From Longibacter salinarum (lineage in GTDB: Bacteria; Bacteroidota; Rhodothermia; Rhodothermales; Salinibacteraceae): 64,000 bases of DNA. A program made the translations under genes and the position numbers. Location of the stretch: assembly GCF_002554795.1 (NCBI RefSeq), contig NZ_PDEQ01000002.1, positions 124,001-188,000 on the forward strand, written 5' to 3'. Positions 40,256-48,510 of the stretch are shown in pieces. The notes under the pieces were generated by a model, which was not told where the DNA came from, made no database searches, and worked only from the letters and a program-made list of their open reading frames with translations. The number at the start of each line of letters is the position of its first letter. Position 1 is the stretch's first letter.

Positions 40256-42622
40256 TTAGAGGCCTTGCTCGGAGCGCTTCAGGATGAACAGGCCTTCGTT
40301 CATGCTGCTGACGACGATCGTACCGCTCTCGAAGAACGGGTAGTTGCTCCACGAGCCGCCGAAGCCCGGGCCGTTGTCGCCAAACGGTACCGTGTCGAAG
40401 TGGCCGATCTCGACCGGCTCCGTCCGGTTGCTGATGTCAATCATCCGCAGACCGCTCTGATAGTTCGACTGGTACATCACGTCGTCGATGATGTACAGGT
40501 TGTGATCCGAAGAGCGTTCCGGGAGGAAGTACTCCTTCACCAGCTGCGGGTCATCGAGGTCCGAGACGTCCCAGACGAGGGTCCGCGTGTTGTCGGCGAG
40601 ACCGTTGATTTCGTCCAGCTCGTCGTTCACGTAGTAGTACTGGTGCTCGTCGTCCAACCAGCCCTGGTGCACGTAGGCGTGATCCGGGTACGAACCAGTC
40701 GAAATCGCCTTCGGGTTTTCCTTGTCGCTTACGTCCGCGATGCTGATGGCGGTCTCGTTCGCGCCGAAGCAGATTTCTTTGCCCTGGTGATCGGTGTCGG
40801 GGCCGTTGTAGACGACGCACTGCGCGTCGTGGCTGTAGCCGGTGCCTGTGCGACCCGTGGAGGGGTCGGCGAAGCAACCCGCGAAGCTCGGCTCGGCCGG
40901 CGTGCGGATGTCCACCATGTGGAGTCCGCCACCGCATGTTTCTCCACCGCCACCGGCGCCCACGATGTAGGCGTAGCCGGTGTCCTCGTTGATGACGACG
41001 TTATGCGCGCTGTTGACGTTGTCGTAGTGCGCCGTCTGATCGAACGTGACCGGCATGTCGTCAGAGGTCACGTCGCGGAGTTGCGTGAGGTCGAAGACCT
41101 GCATGCCGTGATCGCCAGCATTGTCAGCGACGACGTAGACGTGGTTCTTGTAGACCTTCATGTCACGCCATACGTTCGCGCGGGACCCTTCCGTCATCGG
41201 CAGGTTGCCGACGTACTTCGGAGCGCCCGGGTCGGTCACGTCGACGAACGAGGTGCCGTTGAACCGGCCGACGAGAGCATACTCGCGTCCGGTCTCGGGG
41301 TCGGTCCAGCCCCAGATGTCGTTCAGGCCATTGCCGCGCCCGCCGCCAACTTCATGGACGGGGAGGAAGGCCGACATGTCGACCTGTTCGCAGCTGAAGC
41401 GTCCGGCCGTGCCGCCTTCGCAGCGGACTTTATCGCCGGTATGGCGGGAGAGCACATCGTACGGTCCGGGATCGAGAACCGAACTCATCGCCCAGTTGCC
41501 GTCGGCGTTCGGTGTGAAGATGGCTGCCGTTCCCGTACGGTTGACCGCACCAGGCTGGCCGGCAACGAGCAATCCGTTGGAGGCGGCGAGGCTGGCACCC
41601 AGCCCGATGTTTGGTTTGACGTCGTTGGCGGCAATGCGACGAACCGATCCCCAGACGTCACCATCCCGCTTGTCGAAGCGGTAGATGGCGCCGGACCGGT
41701 CTGAAGCGCCCGGAGCGCTGATCCAGAGGCTTTCGCCGTCGAAGGCGAGGCTCGAACCGAAGGCGTGTGGGCTTTCGCCGTCGAACGGGAGGAGGCGGTC
41801 GTCCGCGCGCCAGGCGTCGGCATCCGCGTCAAAGACGAACGTATAGGCGGCACCGGTGCGGCTTCCTTCGCGGGGTGCGCCGATGAGGAGGCGGAGGATG
41901 TTCTGCGAATCGCGCTGCATGGCGAGGGAAGCGCCAAACTGGGCGCCGCGCTCGATGGCATCACGCGTAACCTGACCTGCTTCGGACCAGGTGCCGGTGT
42001 CGGCATCGTACTGGAAGGCGTAGACGGTGCCACTGCGGCTTGCCGGTGCACCCACGAGGAGGTGGTCTCCACTCAGGGCAACGGAGGCGCCAAACTGGGA
42101 GCCTTCACGTGCTTCGCTACCCGTTAAGACGGCGGATTCGCTCCAGCCGTCCGTGCCGCGTTCGTAGATGAAGGCACTGCCGTCGCCGGAGCTTGTGGCG
42201 GCCGTCACGACGGCGCGCGAGCCGTCAATGGCAACGCGCGTGCCGTACCCCTCGGTGGTGTCGGACGGGGCGAGCTGGGCCGTTTGCGTCCACGAACCGT
42301 CTGCGTCACTCTCGAAGATGTAAGCCGCCTGCGCGCCTGGGGCGCCGACGATCATCCGGTTTTCGCTAACGGCAATGGATGTGCCGAAGCCGTTTTCCAG
42401 ATCCCCGTTCTCCGCGCGGACGAACGACGACTGGTTCCACGTGCCGTCGTCCTCTTTCGAAAAAACGTAGACGCGGCCAGAATCGTGTGGGTGGGAGGGT
42501 GCCCCGACCAAGACATCGTCACCGTGAATCGCAAGGGACGAGGAGAAGGGGCCGGATCGTTGAGCAAGGCTTGGCGGCGCGAATAACAGCGCCGTTACGA
42601 GGGCAAGTAAAAACGTGCGCAT
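40256..42622 (-). CDS. Secreted protein: FG-GAP-like propeller fused to choice-of-anchor B domain
   Basis: About 788 residues from the ATG at 42622, which starts a signal peptide (LLALVTALLFAPPSLAQ); upstream in-frame codons lack one. Residues about 25-400 carry integrin-alpha-like FG-GAP repeats (DVLVGAPSHPHDSGRVYVF, GFGTSIAVSENRMIVGAPG, LLVGAPASRSGTVYAF). From about 410 to the end there is a choice-of-anchor B (LVIVD-like) domain: LNDIWGWTDPETGREYALVG, WRDMKVYKNHVYVVADNAG, AHNVVINEDTGYAYIVGAG and SDHNLYIIDDVMYQSNYQSG. It has no obvious C-terminal sorting tail, so it may be periplasmic or use another anchor. Two propellers in one chain suggest a binding or scaffold role; function is unknown. 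It is bounded downstream by a strong terminator. Confidence 0.85.
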   Translation of the reverse strand: MRTFLLALVTALLFAPPSLAQRSGPFSSSLAIHGDDVLVGAPSHPHDSGRVYVFSKEDDGTWNQSSFVRAENGDLENGFGTSIAVSENRMIVGAPGAQAAYIFESDADGSWTQTAQLAPSDTTEGYGTRVAIDGSRAVVTAATSSGDGSAFIYERGTDGWSESAVLTGSEAREGSQFGASVALSGDHLLVGAPASRSGTVYAFQYDADTGTWSEAGQVTRDAIERGAQFGASLAMQRDSQNILRLLIGAPREGSRTGAAYTFVFDADADAWRADDRLLPFDGESPHAFGSSLAFDGESLWISAPGASDRSGAIYRFDKRDGDVWGSVRRIAANDVKPNIGLGASLAASNGLLVAGQPGAVNRTGTAAIFTPNADGNWAMSSVLDPGPYDVLSRHTGDKVRCEGGTAGRFSCEQVDMSAFLPVHEVGGGRGNGLNDIWGWTDPETGREYALVGRFNGTSFVDVTDPGAPKYVGNLPMTEGSRANVWRDMKVYKNHVYVVADNAGDHGMQVFDLTQLRDVTSDDMPVTFDQTAHYDNVNSAHNVVINEDTGYAYIVGAGGGGETCGGGLHMVDIRTPAEPSFAGCFADPSTGRTGTGYSHDAQCVVYNGPDTDHQGKEICFGANETAISIADVSDKENPKAISTGSYPDHAYVHQGWLDDEHQYYYVNDELDEINGLADNTRTLVWDVSDLDDPQLVKEYFLPERSSDHNLYIIDDVMYQSNYQSGLRMIDISNRTEPVEIGHFDTVPFGDNGPGFGGSWSNYPFFESGTIVVSSMNEGLFILKRSEQGL

Positions 42623-43254
42623 AGATCGGGGCACGAGTTTAGGAGAGTGAGATCGAAGACCCGGCGCGCGGGGCACAGGGTGAGGCGTCGCGAGGAAAAC
42701 GAACCAGGTGGCCCATTTCGTATGCGGCGCCGTGCCGGGACAATACAGATGGAGCACGGCAGAGAGAACATGCCAACCCGGACAATGACGAGTAGCCGGT
42801 CGGCGTCGAGAAAGTGATAGCAGTTGCAGGGATGTCGGTTCCGCCGCTCATGACGCGAGAGCGTAGTTGATAACGAGCATTGTCATTCGGACGCTGGCTC
42901 ATGGGTCGTTGACCGTGCTTACGGCCGTGCGATGACGGTCGCTTCACTGTCGAGACGGGTGTTGCATCTCGTTTTGAATACAGTGACTCACCAGCAAGGA
43001 ATCCATATTCGTTTTTTTCGCGACACAATGTGGGCGACGACAAAAAAGAGGACACGCCTGAGCGGCATGCCCTCTGTCGATTGCCTAATTGTACGACTCC
43101 CGTCAGAGCACAGCGGGGATTTAGTGCTCCGAAAGCATGACCCTGGGGATACGTCCCCCGGCTGTACCGGGAAACGAAACGTAAAAGGTGTCGTCCGTGT
43201 GAGCTGGTAATGACCGTCACACGCGACGTACTGATCGTACGTCAGCAGGTCGTT
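42623..43254. other. Gene-poor region with no credible coding sequence
   Basis: About 630 bp with only short frames that lack protein character, one of which runs through the terminator at 43042-43075. It contains the promoter of the choice-of-anchor B gene (minus strand) and the 3' region of the small Phd-like gene. A 7-bp inverted repeat (GACGTAC/GTACGTC) at 43225-43243 lies just after that gene's stop. Confidence 0.45.
43042..43075 (-). terminator. Rho-independent terminator, minus strand
   Basis: On the minus strand AGAGGGCATGCC pairs with GGCGTGTCCTCT (12 pairs including two G-U), with loop GCTCA, and is followed by six U. It lies 180 bp downstream of the Phd-like gene at 43255-43449 and suggests that gene is transcribed alone with a long 3' region. 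Confidence 0.75.
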
Positions 43255-43449
43255 CTAGAGTTCGTCGAGGTTGACCTTGTCCTTGATTGCCTTGTACATG
43301 GACCACGATATAAGAACAGCGTGCGGCTCGTTATTTTTCTGAATCAGCACACCTGTTTTCGAGTCTCGTACATGATCGATGAGTTCAGACGTCTCAGCCC
43401 GCAATTCAGTGATGGTAGCGATAGAATCAACGCCTTCTGTATGATACAT
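43255..43449 (-). CDS. Solitary Phd/YefM-like antitoxin-type protein (paralogue 1)
   Basis: A 64-residue protein from the ATG at 43449; the longer in-frame extension is unlike the two paralogues, which both start MY(K/Q)TEG. The sequence MYHTEGVDSIATITELRAET...KNNEPHAVLISWSMYKAIKD follows the Phd/YefM antitoxin pattern: an N-terminal DNA-binding domain, with N(N/R)xPxAVLISxxxY at its end. Normal Phd antitoxins have a further 15-25 C-terminal residues that neutralise the toxin; here the protein stops at that point. No toxin gene (RelE, YoeB, Doc) is on either side. By my count it is about two-thirds identical to paralogue 2. It may be a free-standing DNA-binding regulator. Confidence 0.75.
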   Translation of the reverse strand: MYHTEGVDSIATITELRAETSELIDHVRDSKTGVLIQKNNEPHAVLISWSMYKAIKDKVNLDEL

Positions 43450-43764
43450 TTCTGTAGTGAGAATCTGGTCGTAGCGAAGTCGTGAAGGGAGCAGTCCCTT
43501 TATCTTTGTCAACAAAACATACGTGTGCAACCCTTAAATCAGCGTTTCGTGGGTATAATACATTGCAGAAAGACGTAGTATGATATGGGAATAGAGTGTG
43601 AAGTATGGCTTTTCTCGTCGTCACTGACGGATTTTTGGCTTCTTGTAAAGCGATAAACGGCGAGGAAGCTTAATTTCCTCTTCGATACTCAAAAGTTTAT
43701 TCGAATCGCGATCGGTTACATATTAATTATCTTGGGATGCTAAATATTACTCCGGTTGACCATG

Positions 43765-43858
43765 GTAACGACGGCTCATTCACCGGGCGAGCCCATCTGG
43801 AGTGATTCAGGTCTCGGCTCACGAGAAGGGAAGCCTGAACTGGGATACCGAACGTTAC
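43765..43858. ncRNA. Possible structured RNA (multi-branched fold)
   Basis: A GC-rich patch in an AT-rich gap can fold as a closed junction. The outer stem is GTAACG (43765-43770) with CGTTAC (43853-43858). Hairpin 1 is GGCTC (43773-43777) with GAGCC (43789-43793). Hairpin 2 is TTCAGG-TCTCG (43806-43816) with CGAGA (43822-43826) and CCTGAA (43834-43839), with a 7-nt bulge. It lies between two divergent Phd-like genes. No tRNA features or known riboswitch signature was recognised; the strand and existence of a transcript are unproven. Confidence 0.4.
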
Positions 43859-44029
43859 TTCGGAGTGCGCTGCGATCCGTTGTTTTAATACCCCACCCGT
43901 TAACAGATGAATAAAATCTGTATGTAGCGTATGGCAAAATAAATTGACTTCGAGTGATTATATATCTATATTTATGAACTCAGGGGGGGTAGCCTCCGTC
44001 ACCATCTGATCCTTAGCCAATCAACCACC

Positions 44030-44224
44030 ATGTATAAGACGGAAGGTGTTGACGCGATTGCGACCATTACAGAAGTCCGGAGTCAGACATCTGAACTGAT
44101 CGATCAGGTTCAGGGGAGCAAGCGTGGAATTATGATTCAGCGTAATAACGATCCACAGGCGGTGCTCATTTCCTGGGATCTCTACAAGCAGATTAAGGAT
44201 CGAGTCGATCTGCGTAATTTGTAG
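44030..44224 (+). CDS. Solitary Phd/YefM-like antitoxin-type protein (paralogue 2)
   Basis: A 64-residue protein beginning MYKTEGVDAIATITEVRSQT and containing IMIQRNNDPQAVLISWDLY, the Phd/YefM core. A credible promoter (TTGACT, then TATATT-like AT-rich sequence) lies about 60 bp upstream, and a strong terminator follows 62 bp after the stop. The transcript therefore appears to hold only this gene, with no toxin. It is divergent from paralogue 1 (580 bp apart) and about 63% identical to paralogue 3 at 53936, by my count. The usual toxin-neutralising C-terminal tail is absent. An autonomous DNA-binding role is inferred. Confidence 0.78.
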   Translation: MYKTEGVDAIATITEVRSQTSELIDQVQGSKRGIMIQRNNDPQAVLISWDLYKQIKDRVDLRNL

Positions 44225-44286
44225 AATCGCTTTGTTCTCCGGGTACGTCGTGGCACTGGCACCCGGGGAAGACATTTCGCACGGGT

Positions 44287-44320
44287 ATCCCGCTCATCGC
44301 GCTGATGAGCGGGATTTTTT
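44287..44320 (+). terminator. Strong rho-independent terminator after Phd-like paralogue 2
   Basis: ATCCCGCTCATC (44287-44298) and GATGAGCGGGAT (44304-44315) form a perfect 12-bp stem with a 5-nt loop, followed directly by six T. It ends the solitary Phd-like gene and isolates it from anything downstream. Confidence 0.93.
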
Positions 44321-44483
44321 ATTGGTCATAAAGGTCATAGGTGGGCTGAATCGGTGAAAAGAGCGGTATCTCAACGGCTGTGGATCATTCGAGTGAACGT
44401 CGTTGATACGGATTTTTAAAAGATGATCGTTCAGCGTTCGCTTTCGCGTATAGGAGAGTACGTGGGACGCAGCACGTTTCAGT

Positions 44484-44667
44484 CATGTAGCGGGGCGTCA
44501 CGCGACCGTCACGGTGCCATGATCATTTGCACTGGACCCGGTGTATCCCGAAACCTCCGCTACATGGTCCGGGAGCGGTTCTAGGCCGATGAAGTCCGTC
44601 GCGGAACCGGGCTCAACGCTGGGTCGTCAAGATTTTCATGTTGATCGATGTTGGTCAACATTTTTTT
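44484..44667 (+). ncRNA. Candidate small RNA ending at an orphan terminator
   Basis: This stretch has no gene but is densely paired. CATGTAGCGG (44484-44493) matches CCGCTACATG (44557-44566). GAGC-GGTTC (44573-44581) matches GAACC (44604-44608) with GCTC (44611-44614). A terminator follows at 44638-44667. Since the previous transcript stops at 44320, a separate promoter between about 44330 and 44480 is implied. Sequence resembles no RNA family I recognise. Confidence 0.42.
44638..44667 (+). terminator. Orphan rho-independent terminator
   Basis: ATGTTGATC and GGTCAACAT pair over 9 bp (one G-U) with a 6-nt loop and are followed by seven T. No coding gene lies between it and the previous terminator at 44287-44320, so it points to an unannotated transcript. 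Confidence 0.75.
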
Positions 44668-44862
44668 CTGTATATGCCAGGTTTAAAACCTCTGAGGGGG
44701 ATGGATCGCGAAAACGTGAGCGCGGTCGTTCATATCTAGTCGTAGGCCGGATGATCGTCCTTTGGCACGTACGCAGTAGACACGATGTGTAAAATCAACG
44801 AGGCATGGTGTTACGAGCATTGCGAGGACCGAACGCCGGGAGGTCCGTCCTTTTGGATGGCC

Positions 44863-44885
44863 GAAGGCTGTCCGCCAAACAGGCT
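44863..44885. repeat. Palindromic repeat, single end (E), inverted
   Basis: GAAGGCTGTCCGCCAAACAG plus the next G (44863-44883) is an exact 21-base reverse complement of 57166-57186 in copy C. Only the type-1 end is recognisable; the partner end is not found upstream. It lies between the candidate RNA and the sensor kinase gene. Confidence 0.6.
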
Positions 44886-45024
44886 CTTGAATGTGATGTC
44901 GCCATTCTACAGAAGTGCAGTCTGGTTGCTGAGCCGATACGGTTCGCTAACAGCACCTCCATCGCCGGTACACGATCGGTGCATCTTCGATGGCGACCGT
45001 GATACATATTTTGCGTGACGTCTT

Positions 45025-47004
45025 ATGGCCTCTGTACGACCGAATCCGCCCGACGATGACGCCCTAGTCCAGCTGCAGAGTGCAGCCCTGGATCAGGCGG
45101 GCGAAGCGATGATTCTCCTTGAAGATGATTCCGACGGTCACCCGGGTCGACGCGTGGTGTTGGTCAACCACGCCTTTACGAAATTAACGGGTTACGAGGC
45201 CCAGGAGGTCATTGGGAAAAGCCTGTTCCTGTTGAAGGGACCTCAGACGAATCAGGATGCGCTGGACCGGATCGCCGAAGCGATGGAGCAGGGCGATCGA
45301 ATCTCGGAGGATATTTTGAACTATCGCCGCGACGGCTCGACATTCTGGGCGCGGTGTACGATTGCTCCGATGCAGATGGATCCAACCGGTCCACGGTACT
45401 GGGTTTCCGTTCAGCGCGACATCACGTTCGAGCGAGAGGCACGAGATCGGGCACGAAATAGTGAAGCGCGGTATCATGCGCTCGTCGATAGCTTTCCCAA
45501 CGGCGCAATCTTTCTTTTCAACGATGACCTGGTGTTCGAGCTGGCTGGGGGAGAAGCGTTGCGGTCCGCGGGTTTCATTCCGTCGGACGTTGTAGGCAAA
45601 TCCCTACGGGAGGTTGTGCCGGATGGCGTCGGACGGGAGCTTGAGAAGGTCTATCGCGCCACGCTGGACGGAACCGGAAGCTGCGAGCAAGTCACGTACA
45701 AAGACCGCGTTTACGAGACGCAATTCGTTCCGATCACGGGTGATGAAGGAAGCATTGCGGCCGGGATGGTCGTCGCCGTGGACGTGACGGAGCGCCGAAC
45801 GGCGAAGCGAAAGCTTCAAGAGAGCGAAACGCGTTATCGCATTGTTGCGGAAAACATGCGTGATCTCGTATGTCTACACCAGCTCGACGGAAGCATTGAG
45901 TGGGTTAGCCCGTCCGTAGAACAGCTGACGGGCTACACGCCGGACGAATTCTGCCAGCGAAAGCTCGAAGACATTGTCCATGCGGACGATCTGCCCGCGC
46001 TCTGGGCCGACGCCTACGACCCGGTACTTGCCGGAGACGCCGGCGCGCGCGGGACGTTTCGCCTGAAAGGGAAAAACGGGCAGTCCGTCTGGTTCGAGAC
46101 GCTCACTCGACCCGTGGAGGATGACGAGGGACGTGTGGTCAAGCTTCTGACCACGTCGCGCGATGTAACCGAGCGGAAGTCGTTCGAAGAACGGCTCATC
46201 CGGGCGAAAGAGTACGCGGAGAGAATGAATCGATTGAAGTCCGCATTTCTCGCCAACATGAGTCACGAGATTCGAACGCCGCTCACGAATGTGATTGGCT
46301 TCGCGGATGTGCTCGCCCAGGAGGTGCCCGATTCACAGCGCTCCCTCGTGTTACACATTCAGAAAGGTGGGCGACGGCTCCTGCAGACCCTCAACTCGGT
46401 TCTTGATCATGCGCAGTTGGAAAGCGAAACGGTACGTATTCGTCCGAGCCGGGTCGACATTTGCGAACTGGTCGCTGATGCCGTCAGCTTTTTTCGACCG
46501 CACGCGGAGCAGAACGGGGTGAGTCTATCTGTACGTGTCCCTAAGGATGAGGTGTTCGTTTATACCGACGCCGCTGCACTCGAGCGCGTCGTGAATAACC
46601 TCATTTCGAATGCTCTAAAATTTACGCCCGAAGGAAGCGTCGTTGTCGAAGTGAGCGTAGGTACTGAAGATCGTCCCGAGGCCCTCTCCGCGGCGACCGA
46701 TGGGGCTCGATCATTGCAGCGAAGCAGGCGGTATGGTGTGGCGGTCGGACGCACGGACGCGGAGCATCTCCCGGTAGAAATTCTGGTACGGGACACGGGC
46801 GTGGGTATCGACCAAGACTTTCTGCCCAACCTGTTTGTCCCGTTTGAGCAGGAGTCTACGGGACTCCGTCGGTCTTTTGAGGGGACCGGGCTCGGTCTAA
46901 GTATCTCGGCGCGCCTTGTTGAAATGCTCGGTGGCGTTATCGCTGTGGATACAGAGAAAGGAAGCGGGAGCACGTTTCGCGTGAATCTTCCACGCTCCGT
47001 TTGA
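45025..47004 (+). CDS. PAS-domain sensor histidine kinase, orphan (kinase 1)
   Basis: A 659-residue cytoplasmic kinase with no membrane helix. Three PAS domains come first (about 20-135, 150-255, 270-390). PAS-1 has the LOV-like frame GYEAQEVIGKSLFLLKGPQTN, but where LOV proteins have the flavin-binding Cys (GRNCRFLQG) it has Leu, so it is not a classical photosensor. HisKA follows (FLANMSHEIRTPLTNVIGF, phospho-acceptor His), then the HATPase with NNLISNALKFTPEG, RDTGVGID and GTGLGLSISARLVEM. No receiver domain and no response regulator is adjacent. It is related to kinase 2 at 54740. A soluble signal is presumably sensed. It is preceded by an 800-bp gap with a Phd-like gene. Confidence 0.92.
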   Translation: MASVRPNPPDDDALVQLQSAALDQAGEAMILLEDDSDGHPGRRVVLVNHAFTKLTGYEAQEVIGKSLFLLKGPQTNQDALDRIAEAMEQGDRISEDILNYRRDGSTFWARCTIAPMQMDPTGPRYWVSVQRDITFEREARDRARNSEARYHALVDSFPNGAIFLFNDDLVFELAGGEALRSAGFIPSDVVGKSLREVVPDGVGRELEKVYRATLDGTGSCEQVTYKDRVYETQFVPITGDEGSIAAGMVVAVDVTERRTAKRKLQESETRYRIVAENMRDLVCLHQLDGSIEWVSPSVEQLTGYTPDEFCQRKLEDIVHADDLPALWADAYDPVLAGDAGARGTFRLKGKNGQSVWFETLTRPVEDDEGRVVKLLTTSRDVTERKSFEERLIRAKEYAERMNRLKSAFLANMSHEIRTPLTNVIGFADVLAQEVPDSQRSLVLHIQKGGRRLLQTLNSVLDHAQLESETVRIRPSRVDICELVADAVSFFRPHAEQNGVSLSVRVPKDEVFVYTDAAALERVVNNLISNALKFTPEGSVVVEVSVGTEDRPEALSAATDGARSLQRSRRYGVAVGRTDAEHLPVEILVRDTGVGIDQDFLPNLFVPFEQESTGLRRSFEGTGLGLSISARLVEMLGGVIAVDTEKGSGSTFRVNLPRSV

Positions 47005-47037
47005 GGGTGCCCGACCCTCGGTCACATCTGTCTCCGC

Positions 47038-47397
47038 TCACGTCCGGCAGGTCGCGTAGTAGACCCAGGCGATCAGGACGAACTGTAGAGGCAATCGCGC
47101 CCAGAGCGCCCAGCCGGGAATCTTGCTGAAGTCTCCTGGATGGAGGGCCATGTGCACGTTCGCAGGGAAGACAGCGAGCAGGAGTATAATAAGGCCCCAA
47201 CCGGCATAGACCCGATACCCGGGCAACAGTACGCCGACCCCGCCCAATATCTCGAAGAAGCCGCTGATGTAGACCAGCGTCATCGGGGCGGGAAGGTACG
47301 GCGGCATGATACGGACGTACATCTCAGGCCAGACGAAATGCCCGATACCGGCCGCGATAAAAATGAGAGCGATGGCGAGAACGGAGATCGAGGGCAT
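47038..47397 (-). CDS. DoxX-like integral membrane protein
   Basis: 119 residues from the ATG at 47397; upstream in-frame codons are arginine- and histidine-rich and unconserved. Four hydrophobic helices are visible (SVLAIALIFIAAGIGHF, LVYISGFFEILGGVGVLL, YAGWGLIILLLAVFPANV, LPLQFVLIAWVYYAT). The pattern AAGIGHFVWPEMYVRIMPPYLP and GFFEILGGVGVL is that of DoxX-like (DoxX_2/DUF-type) inner-membrane proteins. Their biochemical role is poorly defined, with some linked to redox or quinone processes. It converges with kinase 1 and lies 90 bp downstream of the methyltransferase gene on the same strand. Confidence 0.8.
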   Translation of the reverse strand: MPSISVLAIALIFIAAGIGHFVWPEMYVRIMPPYLPAPMTLVYISGFFEILGGVGVLLPGYRVYAGWGLIILLLAVFPANVHMALHPGDFSKIPGWALWARLPLQFVLIAWVYYATCRT

Positions 47398-47487
47398 ACG
47401 GAAGAGTTGATAGGGATGGGACGAGTGGTGTGCCCGTCTACTCGCGCGGGGAACGCGGGCTCCAATGAGCCGCAAACGTAATATAGG

Positions 47488-48171
47488 TTACTTCATCGTC
47501 CCGGCATCTTGTACGCGGTCCAGGTTGGTTGAGTCGGAGGGAATGGGGATGGAGGTCGAGTCGCGGATGACCCAGAGGTGAATGACGTGATCCGGCCCAA
47601 CACGCTCGCTGCGGTCCGGCGTCCACAGCTTGTCGCCGTAGTTGTGGGACACGATGCGGTCGCCGGGATCCATTTCCCGCCGGATCTTCGGAAGTAGTTT
47701 CTCGATGACATCGGGAAGCAGGTAGATGGACAGCACCGTCGCTTCACTCAGGTCCGTGTCGAAGAGGTTCGCTCGATAAAAATCGACCCGGTCGGCAACG
47801 CCGGCGAGCCGGGCATACGATCGAGACTGCTCCACGAGTTCGGGTACGATCTCGATACCGACGCCACGAGCGCCATGCTGCTGGGCCGCGGTGATAATCA
47901 TTCGCCCGTCTCCGCTTCCGAGGTCATAGACGACGTCGTCCTCGGTGACCTCCGCCATCGCCAACATTTTCTCGACGACCTTCTGCGGCGTTGCGACATA
48001 GGGCACGTCGGTGGTGTACGGCGTCCCCTCACTGTACACGGAGTCCACCGGCATGGGGCGCTCGGAGTTCGAATCGGACGTACATCCACTTGCGAGCCAG
48101 GACATGGCCACGGACAGAAGGATGAGTACCGGGATGAAACCGCTCGAAGCGGAGCGCGATAATCGTGACAT
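47488..48171 (-). CDS. Class I SAM-dependent methyltransferase with lipoprotein signal
   Basis: A 227-residue protein. The N-terminus carries a strong signal and lipobox (IPVLILLSVAMSWLASGC), followed by a linker and a Rossmann methyltransferase fold: VYDLGSGDGRMIITAAQQHG (motif I), GVGIEIVPELVEQSR and LSIYLLPDVIEKLLPKI. PYVATPQKVVEKMLAMAEV just before motif I is typical of a family of small bacterial methyltransferases. The combination is odd because SAM is cytoplasmic. Either the lipobox is misread, the protein stays as an inner-membrane-anchored enzyme facing the wrong side, or it no longer uses SAM. No substrate is suggested by the neighbours. Confidence 0.82.
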   Translation of the reverse strand: MSRLSRSASSGFIPVLILLSVAMSWLASGCTSDSNSERPMPVDSVYSEGTPYTTDVPYVATPQKVVEKMLAMAEVTEDDVVYDLGSGDGRMIITAAQQHGARGVGIEIVPELVEQSRSYARLAGVADRVDFYRANLFDTDLSEATVLSIYLLPDVIEKLLPKIRREMDPGDRIVSHNYGDKLWTPDRSERVGPDHVIHLWVIRDSTSIPIPSDSTNLDRVQDAGTMK

Positions 48172-48252
48172 TTCGGGTTGTGCAGGCTGCGTCGGGGGGA
48201 GAGGGTCTTCGACAAAAGGCGTGCGGATGTGATTCGGTGAACCGAGCCGCGG

Positions 48253-48465
48253 TCAATCGACCGTAAGCGATCGCATGTAGCGGTTGAATCGACACCGCTC
48301 GTCCTCAACGTCCTGACTCAGTTTCCGGATGTCGGACCCATCCTCTCGGGTTACGCCGTGCAGGTCAACCTGAGTTATTGCTATCGTCCGGGCGAACGGG
48401 TGATGGGAGGGAAAGATGGTTAGCCTGGCCGTGCGGCGGTCCGGATCCTGAATGATAGAGTACAC
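48253..48465 (-). CDS. Possible small hypothetical protein
   Basis: A 70-residue frame from a GTG at 48465. It lies between the terminator at 48511-48542 and the methyltransferase gene, on the same strand. Codon third positions are mostly G or C like genuine genes here, and the C-terminal half (DLHGVTREDGSDIRKLSQDVEDE) could be helical, but there is no recognisable family or start signal. It may equally be chance. Confidence 0.25.
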   Translation of the reverse strand: MYSIIQDPDRRTARLTIFPSHHPFARTIAITQVDLHGVTREDGSDIRKLSQDVEDERCRFNRYMRSLTVD

Positions 48466-48510
48466 TGTTACGAAAGTCTAGAATCGCGACTGTTCGGCAC
48501 ACGGTCCATC

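Noticed and set aside
40172-41704. A 510-residue open frame on the plus strand
   Set aside because: It runs antisense to the choice-of-anchor B gene, which has a signal peptide and clear domains. The plus-strand product has valine- and arginine-rich low complexity typical of a shadow in high-GC DNA, and begins inside a terminator stem.
43765-43858. A tRNA or tRNA-like gene
   Set aside because: There is no acceptor stem with a CCA-type 3' end and no T-loop GTTCRANNC. The branch lengths do not fit a cloverleaf.
43200-44300. A complete toxin-antitoxin system
   Set aside because: I looked on both strands around all three Phd-like genes for a RelE-, YoeB- or Doc-like partner of 80-130 residues and found none. 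A terminator directly follows paralogue 2.
44541-44792. An 83-residue frame on the plus strand
   Set aside because: It runs through the orphan terminator and repeat-rich DNA, has no family resemblance and low protein character. The region is better explained as non-coding.
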